Assembly: GCA_905183005.1 (NCBI GenBank)
Contig: CAJJDO010000066.1
Location: 62,001-126,000, forward strand
From: Paramecium pentaurelia
Lineage: Eukaryota; Ciliophora; Oligohymenophorea; Peniculida; Parameciidae
Direction: 5' to 3'
Length of the DNA: 64,000 nt
Part shown: positions 39,060 to 49,849 of the stretch, one piece after another
Layout of the letters: the number at the start of each line of letters is the position of its first letter
Numbering within the stretch: position 1 is the first letter of the stretch
Made by a program: the position numbers and the translations under genes
The notes under the pieces: model-generated
What the model was told of the DNA's origin: nothing
The model's input: the letters and a program-made list of their open reading frames with translations, nothing else
Databases searched by the model: none

Positions 39060-40166
39060 TCATTACAATTCAGTTATGAATTATTGAGTTTATCTTTATT
39101 CTTATTTCTATTATTCATTTTTTCTCAACTTTTTAAATGTAAAATAAACTAAAAATGGTAGTAAAATAACTTGGAGTACAATAAATATTATTTCTAAAAC
39201 TCCAATAGATTGTTCATCTTAAATACATAGATTTGTTTTCAGCTATTAGACATATAAATAATTTTCTTAAGTTTAAACATTAAATATCTTATTTTTTAAG
39301 AATGGTAATCCTAATATGATAGCATTTTCATATTATTCTTCTGTATAGATCTTTAATACATCTTATCCATTATCTTAATTTATTACATAATTGATGGGAT
39401 CTATTATTAAAGGATTATCTTGATTGGCATTATTATAGAATAATATAGAATCTAAATCATCTCCTCTATTTGAATGATCTCTATAATAGAATCCATTGGA
39501 ATCATAGATGAAACCTTTGGATTCAAAATATTTTTTAGGGAAGATTTCTTTAGGTATTGAAATAACATCTTCTGAAACAATATAGACTGGATAAGATGAA
39601 ATATCATTAACTTTGAAATCAATTTCCATATTTTGAAGATGTAGACTATAGGTTGTATATTATTCTTCCTTTAATCTAGTAAATACACCTTCAGTATTTG
39701 AAGACTAAGTGTTTTAAGATATTGAATTGAAATCTGTAATAATATATCCTTCAGTCTCAGATAGACATAAACTAAATCCATTCTAATAAAAGGTGTTTTT
39801 GTGATTCTAAAATGGAGCCAGAGCAAGGAAACTAATTGTATTTTAAACATCTTCTAATTATTAGTCAGAATAAATAATAGTTTACTAAATCTTTTCTTCA
39901 TATTTAATATCATAAAGATAAAAGATTTCTTTTTCTAGCTTTACTTTTTTAGTTTATCCATTTTAATAAACATCTTCATAGCATTCATCCAATTCAAAGT
40001 CTGGACATCTATCATTCTATGAATGTCTTTGTAAGAATTCAGATAACACTTCATCTAATTTTAGTTGAACTTATAGATCTGAGTCTAAATTCAAGTACGG
40101 TCGTTCATCTATATAGGAAACTGGATACATGGAAGAGACAATATAGAATTATAGAAACAAAAGCAT
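39060..40166 (-). CDS. Pepsin-like (A1) membrane protein, probably not an active protease
   Basis: 368 residues, one exon. It opens with a signal-peptide-like stretch (MLLFLQFYIVSSMYP) and has one C-terminal membrane segment (VLEIIFIVLQVILLPFLVYF) with a basic cytoplasmic tail, so type I topology is likely. The middle resembles a eukaryotic aspartyl protease: TISFLALAPFQNHKNTFYQN then GFSLCLSETEGYIITDFN, and near the end ENAIILGLPFLKNKIFNVQT, like the ILG..FLR...VFD strand. Neither DTG/DSG catalytic motif is visible (LNLDSDLQ is the nearest), so it is probably inactive or a different fold. The start is 26 bp from the divergent rhomboid-like gene. Confidence 0.55.
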
Positions 40167-40192
40167 TTATAAATAAAATTAAAAAATTAGAA

Positions 40193-41023
40193 ATGGAAAT
40201 CCCAACTATAAATTAATTAGATTTAAGTATTGATTAATAGCATATAAATTAAAGTCAACCTTAGAGTAATAAAAATTTAAGAGTTAAACATACTAATGTA
40301 AGTATAGGTTCTATTTTATTTAAACAATTCAATATTTGTAGTGTTACATTCCCATTGTCAATTGTGCTTCTGCTCTACTTTTGGATTTTGTATATCTACC
40401 AATAAGTTAATGATATACTATTTAGTTGTGTACTCTACAGCTGTGGTGCCAAATTTCGGCCAGATATTTAACACAGAAGTTAATTTTATCGGATGTTAAT
40501 CTCAATACCTCAATTCGGAGGAATCAGTCACATTATCATAGGGTTCATTACTATTTAAATGTATGGATATATTTCAGAATCAAAGTATGGGAAATTGAAG
40601 TACAGCTTTATCTTGTTTTTGGCAGGCTACTCAAGCAATTTGATGAGCTCTCTTATTTATCCTTATAGTTTAACTGTAGGAAGTTATGGAATAGTTTTTG
40701 GAGTCCTTACACTCTATGGTTTTATAATAATATAATAGAAATAATTGGGATAATACAAAAAATTGATTATAGGCATATACTTCTTAGTATTTTGTATCAA
40801 TTTTGTTCCCATTATTTCAATTAATCAAATTGACATTGCATGTATTTTTGGGAGTATCCTTTCTACACTTTTGATGGGAATTTTCTTTCAAAAATTTGAT
40901 TTTCATCTAGGATATATTATCTCTTATGCTGCTTTAACTTTGTTACTAATTTACTTGATCATTGGTACTACTTTGCTATTCACAATGGAAGTTGACGATA
41001 TATAAATAAGTAGGTTTTGTTGA
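40193..41023 (+). CDS. Rhomboid-family membrane protein lacking catalytic Ser and His
   Basis: 276 residues, continuous frame from ATG 40193 to TGA 41021. A polar N-terminus precedes a first hydrophobic segment (FPLSIVLLLYFWILYIY). The rhomboid core follows: FYRMLISIPQFGGISHIIIG, MYGYISESKYGKLKY, YSFILFLAGYSSNLMSS, TVGSYGIVFGVLTLYGF, then further segments ending GYIISYAALTLLLIYLII. In active rhomboids the GASG motif holds the catalytic serine; here it reads GSYG, with Tyr at that position. The partner histidine in aHLGG is replaced in IDIACIFGSILSTLLMG by Cys. It is therefore best called a rhomboid pseudoprotease (iRhom/Derlin-like role in membrane protein handling by analogy). Confidence 0.75.
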
Positions 41024-41076
41024 TTCCAATTTTCATATATATATATATATATAAATTTATATTTATAATACTAACA

Positions 41077-41664
41077 ATGGATACAATTATTCAATATGAC
41101 AAATCTGAATTTCATGAAACATCATCAGGGATTAAAATATCTAAGAAATCCATAATCAAAGGCACTGAATAAATTAATGTAAGTGGTAGATGCATCTTTT
41201 TTAATGATGTTATATTGAGAGGGGATCTTGCCAAAGTATCAATAGGCAAATATTTGGTTGTCCATGAAAAAGTTACACTAAAACCTTCTTATACATATGG
41301 TTACACCAAAGAATCACCTACTAAAAAGATCATTAAATTCCTTCCTTTGATGATAAGTGATTATGTAGAAATTGAGTCAAGTTCAATTATATAAGCAACC
41401 AAGATTGGTACTTGTACATCAATTGGAAAAAATTGTTATATTGTAATTTTCAATTTGTATTATGCATAGTCACATAGATGTATAATTGGAGAAAACTCTA
41501 TAATTCTTGATGATTCCATATTACCACCTGATACAGTTGTACCAGCTAATAGTGTATATGGAGGAAGACCAGCAGTCTATATAGCAGAAACACCAGAATC
41601 AACTCCTATCATTCAAAAACAAAAATTGATTAATTTTTATAAAAACTTTGTGCCTAAGAGTTGA
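41077..41664 (+). CDS. DCTN5: Dynactin subunit 5 (p25)
   Basis: 186 residues (human p25 has 182) with one 27-nt intron (41443-41469) that contains no TGA. A left-handed beta-helix protein: YDKSEFHETSSGIKISKKS, GTEQINVSGRCIFFNDVILR, GDLAKVSIGKYLVVHEKVTL, then IGTCTSIGKNCYI, IGENSIILDDSILPPDTVVP and a C-terminal helix ending NFYKNFVPKS. The order and the N-terminal YxxSE...SGxKxS motif identify p25, a component of the dynactin pointed-end complex that helps dynein bind cargo. The stop is 31 bp from the stop of the convergent Rab gene. Confidence 0.92.
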
Positions 41665-41695
41665 TATTATTATTCTATGCTTATTTATAAATTGC

Positions 41696-42455
41696 TCAAC
41701 AACAAGTCTTTTTTTTCTAATTCTTTTACTATTGAGTTTCATCTAATTCTAAACTGATAATTTATTTGGTAGGAGACAGGTTAGGTTCTCCAACCACAAT
41801 ACCTTATAGCTATAAGTGATGGTTAATTTTAATGTTACATGTTTTCCCAAAACAATGACTGCACTGTCAATTCGTTTAATGATTTCAAGGGATAAATCTC
41901 TGAAGATTTATTAAACACCTACTCCTGTTAGAGCAGAAACTTCAGCATAGAGGAAACCATGGTCAACAGCGAATTATCTCCCTTGGATGGATGACACTTA
42001 TCGACTAAAATTAATTGAAGGGGACCTGCATACTCTTGTAAATCAATTTTATTGCAGACGAGTGCAATTACAACATCTTTAATTATTGAAGCTTCTACTC
42101 TCATTGCCATTGTCATTCACTTCTTGCACCCATTTTTCGACTCCATTAAATGACTGCATACTAGAACAATCATAACATAGGAACACACCTATAGCAGATC
42201 GATAGTATGCACGAATGAGAGATCGAAATGTCTCTTGTCCTGCAGTATCCCATATAGATAGACGTATAATTGTGCCAGAAAGATTGATATCCTTAACACC
42301 AAATTCTATTCCAACTGTTGCTTCATGTTCTTGTCTAGGTCGATCATGTAAAAACTACTAAACAAGACAGGATTTCCCAACATCTTTATTAAAATAACAA
42401 TATTACATGAATCCCCAATTATGATAAACTTGAATAAGTACTTGTATGTTGACAT
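41696..42455 (-). CDS. Rab-family small GTPase
   Basis: About 221 residues with introns 41810-41838, 41978-41997, 42077-42098 and 42384-42406; a further 21-nt GT...TTAG stretch after NKIDLQEYAG could also be spliced, leaving 214. G1 is GDSYVGKS, G2/effector TVGIEFG, G3 WDTAGQETFRSLIRAYYR, G4 CNKIDLQ, G5 EVSALTG. The C-terminus KKKTCC carries two cysteines for geranylgeranylation. The WDTAGQE.FRS..R.YYR block and effector loop place it near the Rab2/Rab4/Rab14 group, but I do not assign a subfamily. It should cycle between cytosol and endomembranes in vesicle traffic. Confidence 0.9.
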
Positions 42456-42758
42456 TCACTTTTTCTTATTAATAATTAAATTAATAATAAATTAATCATA
42501 AAAAAATCAAATCCTATATTTTATCATAATTATAATCACAATCAGAATGCATTGAATATATTTAAGATGAAATTAATAAGATATAAGAAATAATGTTAAA
42601 TTTTCAATTTCATTAAGAATTTAAGATGAAGAACTATAAAAATTTCTGATAATGTAAACATAGAGCTAAGTAAATTGTAAATTCTTAAAATTATAATATC
42701 ATAAATTAAATAGTAATTGCATAAAATAGAAGGGTAATTAGTAGAAATTCATTAAAAG
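42456..42758. other. Intergenic, no gene seen
   Basis: About 300 bp between the Rab start and the stop of the next minus-strand gene. AT-rich; presumably the Rab promoter and the upstream gene's 3' UTR. Confidence 0.5.
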
Positions 42759-44137
42759 TCAAAGTATAAGACAATATTATAAATCAAGATAAAATTAATA
42801 TTCAATTTTATGAAAATACTTAAATTAGAGATATTCCTATATCAATAATTATATGTAATTTATACAGAAGCATTATCTAAATTACTACCTATCAAATTCA
42901 AATTCAAAGTTAATTAATGATAAATAATTCATCTCTATGTAATCATTCTCACTGTTTAAATTCTTTTAATTTCTTAATGTTTCATTTATTGATATTGCTA
43001 ATTTATGATGAAAGAATACATTTAATTTCTAATTTAAATTAGAATTATCAATTGTCGATTAAGAACTCTAATTATTTTAAATTAGTAATCTTTATTTAAT
43101 AAAATATTCTAGTTTTTACTCAAAAGTGTCTTATTGTTTATTACTTTAATATTATTTAATGTATTATTATGAATTACTAATGGATGTGTTAGAATTTAAT
43201 CTTGGTTTATTTGTAAGATTGAAGAAAGAGATTTAAGAGTGTTTTCTAGAACTGCTATCATTTTATAAACTATTAGTTGTATTCTATTTACGTTTCATTA
43301 ATTATGAATTTGATTTTAGTTATTAATATAGTTTAATGTATGTTTATTTATTTTAATCAGACTAATGTTCTGAAATTGTCTTTTTCTTTAATAATATAAA
43401 TTTCTTTTCATGATAATTAGTTATTGCTCTTGTTCTTTAATTAATTGATTAGTCAAATAGAACATCTCTATTGATTTATTGTTGTTGAGGAAATTATTCT
43501 TCAAAAGGTTAAAAAAGTGATTGTTATGTAAAATCAACATTTTATTTAGATTGAATATTTTGTAATTTGTTTTTCTCTTTTAATTTACATAATTCTTACG
43601 TCAATCTTTAAGTATTGAATTTTGAGAATTCATATTTTTACATTGAAATTCTATCCCTTTCTGAAGTCATTACTCTTTAATCAGTATCACATTTTAATGT
43701 GAAACTATTTTCGTGTTTGTCTTATATATTTGTATAACCAGAACCTAAATTAAATTTAACATCTGCATTTCCATTTTACCAACCATTAATTGATCCTAAT
43801 AATTACTTGGAAGTTTTCATAAATCTATAACTAACTGGTCCATCATATTTACGAGTACTGTCAATCTTACATAATCTTCTATTTGCAAATTATAAAGCAG
43901 TTTTTCTATCAACATTCTTTATGTATTTATAATTTATATACATTTGCTTTAAGGAATAGAAATTAGATTACACGATCTATTGATATAAGATTTTTAGATC
44001 TCTCTTTAAATTTAGTGCATTATCCAAATAAGGGAACCTATAAAAGATATGATAATTTTTAATACATCTTCTTTGGCAGCAATTTTGAGTGCTTCTTCAT
44101 ATTTTAATCTTTTTCGTTAAATAGGTTTTTTTTACAT
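42759..44137 (-). CDS. Gln/Asn/Ser-rich protein, unknown
   Basis: 441 residues using two introns (28 nt and 25 nt). The first follows KIAAKED; for the second, two equivalent 25-nt GTA...AAG choices exist and both keep the frame. The N-terminus MQKKPIQRKRLKYEEALK is basic. The segment NVDRKTALQFANRRLCKID and the next 40 residues look ordered; the rest is Gln/Asn/Ser-rich with basic clusters (MTSERDRISMQKYE, LMKRKQNTTNS). No family recognised. The start is 65 bp from the divergent asparaginase-like gene. Confidence 0.6.
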
Positions 44138-44202
44138 AAAATTAAATTGAGTATAAAGTATTTAATGTATATATTATTTACTTTAGTATTAATAAATTAG
44201 AA

Positions 44203-46201
44203 ATGAGTTCAGATGAGGAAATTCCTAAAATAAAACCTTCAAAATCTACAAATTATGATTCAATGATCTCATCAATAATAAATAATGAAGGTGGTCAATA
44301 AAATTTATAAGCTTTGAATGATCGAAAAGTGCTTTTATTATATGCATCAGGAGCTGCAGCAGCCGAAGGTGAAGTGAATGAATCTCATATGAAAGTAGTC
44401 AAAGGAAGATTAGAATAAAGATTGAGAAGTATTTCATTTCTTTGTGACCTTGAATACACTTAAGTAATTAATTAAATAATATTATAAAGTATCATAATCA
44501 AGATGGATGTCTGTCTACTCCATTATCTGAATTTGGAAGAAGAACAGTCTATAAAGTTATGGAATTGGAACAAATTACTAATTCAAGATAAACAGTATGA
44601 TTATATTATTAATATAGTCTTATGCTGATATTAGACATATAGCAGAAATAATAAAAGAGAATTATGAAAAATATAGTGCTTTTGTTATTTTGAGTGGAAT
44701 TGCAACAATGACTTATCTAGGGACAAACTTATCATTCATGTTGGAAAACCTATAAAAAACTGTAGTGATTACTGGATCTCTTTTACCATTATCCTTTATG
44801 AGAAATGATGCATTTTAAAATATCTTAGACTCATTAATTTTAGCTGGACATTTCTTAATTCCTGAAGTTTTAATTGTTATGGATCATAAAGCTTATAGAG
44901 CCAATAGATGTAGACAATTAAAATGTGATTCCTTGGATTGTATTGAAAGTCCAAACTTTCCACATTTAGTAGAATTTGGAATCAACATTGAAATCAATTG
45001 GTAATTAGTTTTAAGAAGAGGAGAACAAATGTTTACAAATGATGAAAGTACCTTAGAATTAGCTCCTCCTTTTGTGACTGATGTCATTATAATAAAGATT
45101 ACACCATATACAAGTGTTGAACACATTAAACATATTTTGAGTACTCCAAATTTGAGATGTTGTATATTAGAATGTTATCATTTTGGTGAAATGCCTCATA
45201 GTTAAGAATTGTATAATGTATTATTACATGCTCAATAATAATTGGGTATAGTATTAATCCAAATATCTTAATGTATTAGGGGTTAACCAATTATGAATTT
45301 CAAAAAAGTTGTTAATGGTATTCTTGTTTAATATGATACCACTCCAGAAAGTGCTTAAGCAAAAATAGCTTATTTATTAGGTAAAGGATATAGCAATTAA
45401 GAAATCTATCAAAAGTTTCCATAGAATCTATAAGGTGAAACTGAATCAGTCAGATAATTTGAGAAATTTGAAGTGTAAAAGTAACATTTCATTTAAACAA
45501 TATTGGAAACTCTATAAAAAACAACAGGAGATGAATAAATTAGTCAAAATATGGATATTATGAATAAATACATCATACCAAATTTAGGATGTTTTCTTGC
45601 TACAACAGGATAATTAGAATTAATTAAAGATTTAAGAAAGAATGAAGGAGATCTAAGTATTCCTGATTTTGATGGAAGAACTATACTTCATTTAGCTGCT
45701 GCAAATAAATAAATTGAAATAATTAAATATTTAGTAGAAGAAGTTCATGTTGAAATAAATCCAATTGATTATTTAGGTTATTCTCCAATGTATGAAGTAT
45801 TGATTAGTAGAGATAAGGAAATGTTATTATACTTTTATTAAAATGGAGGTATAATATCAGCACCTCATCATATATTGGTAGATTTACTTTTATCTTCTGG
45901 TTTAAATGGAGATTTATAAATGTTAGAACTCATATTTCATGGAGGAATCAAAAATCTTAATCATTTTGTTAATGTAGATAATCGTAACATAGCTCATATG
46001 GCAGTTATGTCATAGAATACTAAAATAATCAAATTCTTGAGATTTAAAGCTAAATTCGACTTTAGCGATAGAGATAGATGGGGAAATACTCCATTTGATA
46101 ATGCATTAGAAATTAAAACAAAAAAAATCAAAATTTAATAGATGAATGAAGTAGCCATTGATGAAATCATCAAAATTTTGGTTACAATAGGAAATGATTG
46201 A
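44203..46201 (+). CDS. Asparaginase-ankyrin protein with degenerate active site
   Basis: 649 residues, introns 44464-44489 and 44595-44617. Residues about 40-390 align with type I L-asparaginase, the fold also found in animal 60-kDa lysophospholipase/ASPG: RKVLLLYASGAA, then YSAFVILSGIATMTYLGTNL, SFMLENLQKTVVITGSLLPL, RNDAFQNILDSLILAG. Ankyrin-like repeats follow (FDGRTILHLAAANKQIEIIK, NIAHMAVMSQNTKIIKFLRF, DRWGNTPFDNALEIK), the same domain order as ASPG. The catalytic signatures are lost: TGGTIG is ASGAAA and HGTDTM is SGIATM, removing both nucleophilic threonines and the aspartate. It is therefore probably a non-catalytic binding protein. Stops of this and the GTPase gene lie 40 bp apart. 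Confidence 0.87.
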
Positions 46202-46241
46202 TGTACCCATTATATATATATATATATTATAAACAAATTTA

Positions 46242-48169
46242 TCACCAATTAGGAGGAGGCATTCCCTTGTTTTTTTTAACTCTCAATTCAGGATTGAATG
46301 TAGCAATATATCTATTGTAAGTGATTTCATCTAAAATGACTTCAAATTCTATTTATGTAGGATCTCCTTTCTTATTAGGACTAATATGGATTTCTTTTTA
46401 AATTCCTGATATATTCCCATTATCAAACAGCCATTTTAATCTTTACTAATGTTCATCAATGTTATATCTCAATTTATATGGTTTTTTGTTCATAATTAAA
46501 TTAGATTTATCCTCCATGATCGATAACAATTACTTAATATTGGTATTCAATAAAGCACTTACAGGAACAATAGGATAATTTTATTACTAAATCTAATTTA
46601 TATCAATAGGATCATTCATCAAATCAATCTTATTCCAAACTTCAATCTATTATAAAATTTAAAATATACCATTTTTCTACTATAAAATTCTTCATTGAAT
46701 CCTAATTATTATAATACTTCTAGTACTACTTGTTTCTATTATTCTGAACAAGGATGAGAAATATCTCTTACATGTAATACAATATCAGCATCAGCCACTT
46801 CTTCTAAAGTACATTTAAATGATTCTACTAAATCATGTGGAAGATCTGTTATAAATCCTATAGTATCTAACATTATTGCCTTCTAACCAGATGCCAATCG
46901 AATTTATTTAGAAGTAGTACTTAATGTTTGGAATAACAGATCTTTACTTTCAACAACTTCCTTTTGTAATATACAATTTAATAATTATGATTTTCCAGCA
47001 TTAGTATATCCAATTAATGCAATTCTAGGAACAGTGTGTATTAATTTCTTTTTTTTTAATTTACTTCTTTAATAACCTTCCTCTTCAATCTATCTACGTA
47101 CTTTTGCTATTCTTTCATCTATTTTTCTCCTTTAAATCTAAATTTCACTTTCTCCTGAACCACTCATTTTTCCTAATGCTCTTCTCTATTTTGCAGACAC
47201 AACCTCTAAATATACTTCCTTTGCCATCATCAAATCTCCCAAGAATATAGAAGATAAAGATGCAAATGCACTCCCACTTCTTACTAATTTAGTTTTTGCA
47301 AATTTGAGAAATGATAATTCTATTTATTATCTTGCAACTCCTTATGTAGATCTTTTTGCAAATATTTATAGAATCATTGTAAATCGATCAAACACTTTTA
47401 CATATGCATCCTCATATTCAATATCTGTTTCTGCATCAGTAGCTATATCACTATCATCAGGATTTTCACTTCTTCTAAAAGTGGCTATTTCTCCTTTTGC
47501 ATATTATGTCCATACCTTCTCCAAATTCCTAGTTTATAATGGAGATAACTCATGATTAATAAAAACTGCATTTATTTTCTTATCATATATATGTTCACCC
47601 AACATAGCTACTTTACCTTTAGTAAAAAAAGTGGATGAATGAATTCTTTTTACTTTAACTAAAGATGATTTGGCAATTGAACTCCTTATAATTTTATTTC
47701 TCCATTCATGTCCCAAATCATCATCACTATCTGATGATAAATCTACTAATAATTAACCATCATCATATGTTCCTGATAAAAATGGAAGATAAACATATTC
47801 TCCATTTTTTAAATGTGCTTTACCAGAAAGCTCCCATCCTTCTGCATTCAACTCATCTTCCTTATTCTCAACCTTTACTTATATTGGATTCCTTCCCTAA
47901 CTTATACGTATATTCTATGTGTATTCCTCCTTCCAAAATGGTCCTTTCTCTAATGTCCAATTTAAAGATTTTGATAATCCAACTGCTTCCTCTGCCAAAT
48001 ACAATTCTAATTCAGGACCTTTATTTGGGTAAAAGATTGGATGAAGCACCAAACAATTGACTTGTGTAAACCCAAATGGTGCCCTCACTCTTTAAACTTA
48101 CTATGTATCTGTTGCTTCTTTAGAAAATCTATACTTTAGTAAAGCATTGCTTAATCTCCTTATAAGCAT
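46242..48169 (-). CDS. Mitochondrial HflX/GTPBP6-type GTPase
   Basis: 634 residues with one 23-nt intron (46647-46669) just before the NKIDL motif. The N-terminus MLIRRLSNALLKYRFSKEAT looks like a mitochondrial presequence. Residues 200-380 hold the HflX N-terminal region, including a RNLEK block and a long helix RRKIDERIAKVRRQIEEEG. The G domain follows: G1 GYTNAGKS, G3 DTIGFITDLPHDLVESF, then ADIVLHVRDISHP, G4 EVWNKIDL, G5 PVSALL. HflX splits ribosomes, and its human homologue GTPBP6 acts in mitoribosome recycling and biogenesis; that role is inferred. About 130 residues before the HflX part are ciliate-specific. The start is 21 bp from the divergent zinc-finger gene. Confidence 0.9.
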
Positions 48170-48190
48170 ATTTATATATTTATAATTTAC

Positions 48191-48907
48191 ATGAACAAAT
48201 TATCATTGCCTATGGATATCAAAGAAAATGAGTTCTTTAATGAAGATGCCATATCAAAATCAACTATCTAAGCACTTAACAATTCCTTTGATAAGGAATA
48301 ATTAGATGAATAGATTGAAAGACCATTTACACCTTTAGATGCTTAAGTTGAGTTTATACCAAAAGAATAATGTAAATTTTGTAAGCGCCAATTCTTTCAA
48401 GGCAAATTGGCTCTACATTTACGTAGTTGTTCTGCTGATCATCCTTTTCTCAAAAAATCTAATAAACAAAAAACATAATTACCTTTTACATAACCAGCTA
48501 TTCAACCTTGTCCTTATTGTCATAAGAAATTGAGAAATCCTCAAATTCATATTCTAAAATGTCCTGCTAGACCAAAAGCGTTAGACAAATATAAAGTCAT
48601 TGCATCTATTAATGAAGTTGAAGAAGCAGATGAAACTTTACTTTAAGAACTCTCGTCAAGTTAACCTACATTCTTACCTAAAATTAAATAACGCCCTGAA
48701 AACTTACTCTCTCGTTCTGTACCAATTGTTAAATGTCCATCTTGTCAGAAAACATTTGAATAAAAAGCAGCTGAAAAGCATATTCAACTATGTTTTCGTA
48801 TGAGCAGTGGTAATAAATTTCAGAGAAGTATATTCTGTACTAATTGTGGAAACAAATTCGCTAATAATCATAAGTACTGTGGTTCTTGTGGAAAAAAAAG
48901 ACTATGA
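48191..48907 (+). CDS. Zinc-finger protein with four CxxC-type motifs (ZC2HC1-like)
   Basis: 238 residues, one exon. Metal-binding motifs in order: CKFCKRQF...ALHLRSC near 63, CPYCHKKL...HILKC near 105, CPSCQKTF...AEKHIQLC near 183, and a C-terminal CTNCGNKF...YCGSCGKK. The first three are C2HC fingers of the ZC2HC1 type (CxxC, then HxxxC); the last is a zinc ribbon. ZC2HC1 proteins are common in ciliated organisms but their role is poorly defined. Acidic and glutamine-rich linkers separate the fingers. Confidence 0.8.
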
Positions 48908-49849
48908 CAAAATTATATCATTACAATTTTATTCTCATCCATATTTATAATTACTTGTCATAAGTTAAAAACCTTAAAGAATTTTGAATTTTTTTTCAGA
49001 TATTATTACTAATAATTTAAACATATCAATTATGTATTTGATATAAATATAAATAGGATCAATAATTCTTCTTTATATATATATTTTTGTAATTTCCCCA
49101 AAGTATCAAGATCTTATAGGGAAAATAAAAATAATAGAAATTATTTATATAATTTACTAAATTTATTTATATATATCAATAAAGATAAAATAACCTACTT
49201 CAATTTTTATTGACTTAAACTTATAAAAAGTATGAGAACATGTAATTCAATCCATTCTCCTTACTTTGAATTGTTGTTAATATTTATAATTTTATCTATA
49301 CCTTGGAAATTCAATTCGATTTTATATCTATTTTGACTTACCAAAACACATATATGTATACTTTTAGTGCTTAACATTAAAGACTTTTACAGAATAGCTG
49401 TTGTTGTTGTTTTGAAATAATGCATATACCTTTAATTTATTTCTTCTCATAACTTAAAACCTAAATAAGATATTAATAATTTACATTTATGCACCATTCA
49501 AAGCTAAAGTCAATACGGAATTTATAAGTATCCCTCTTGGAAAATATTACTTTTTTATATTATAATGAATCAAAAATTATTGCTAAAATTTTGGTTTTTT
49601 AGTAGAAATATTAAAAGCCTATTTATAAGATTATTTTGTTATACTAAATTAACTAGATATTAATTGATTTTATAGGAATTAATTAAATATAAATTTTGTA
49701 CACTCTTAATGGGTAAGGGATGATGTATTTATTATTATTCAATTTAGTCATCTTACATTTGATATTGATTCTTATCAATAGAAAATATAATTATTTGTTA
49801 AAATATAATTGTTTTTAAAAATATATATATAATTTAATTTTATAATTTA
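48908..49849. other. Intergenic, no supported gene
   Basis: About 940 bp of AT-rich sequence. A minus-strand frame near 49236-49450 is open and includes a short QNNNNS stretch, but it has no family signature and no clear start, so I do not call it. The region before 49850 must contain the MPP10 promoter. Confidence 0.45.

Noticed and set aside
41641..42423. Apparent read-through of DCTN5 into the Rab region.
   Set aside because: Counting five A residues at 41641 puts the normal C-terminus and TGA (41662) in frame; the rest is antisense to the Rab gene.
47304..48060. Plus-strand ORFs (47304-47555, 47734-48060) inside the HflX locus.
   Set aside because: They are antisense shadows of the minus-strand GTPase, which has all G motifs in a continuous frame.
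49236..49450. Short open minus-strand frame in the gap before MPP10.
   Set aside because: No clear start, no family motif, and AT-rich DNA with one stop codon easily yields frames of this length.
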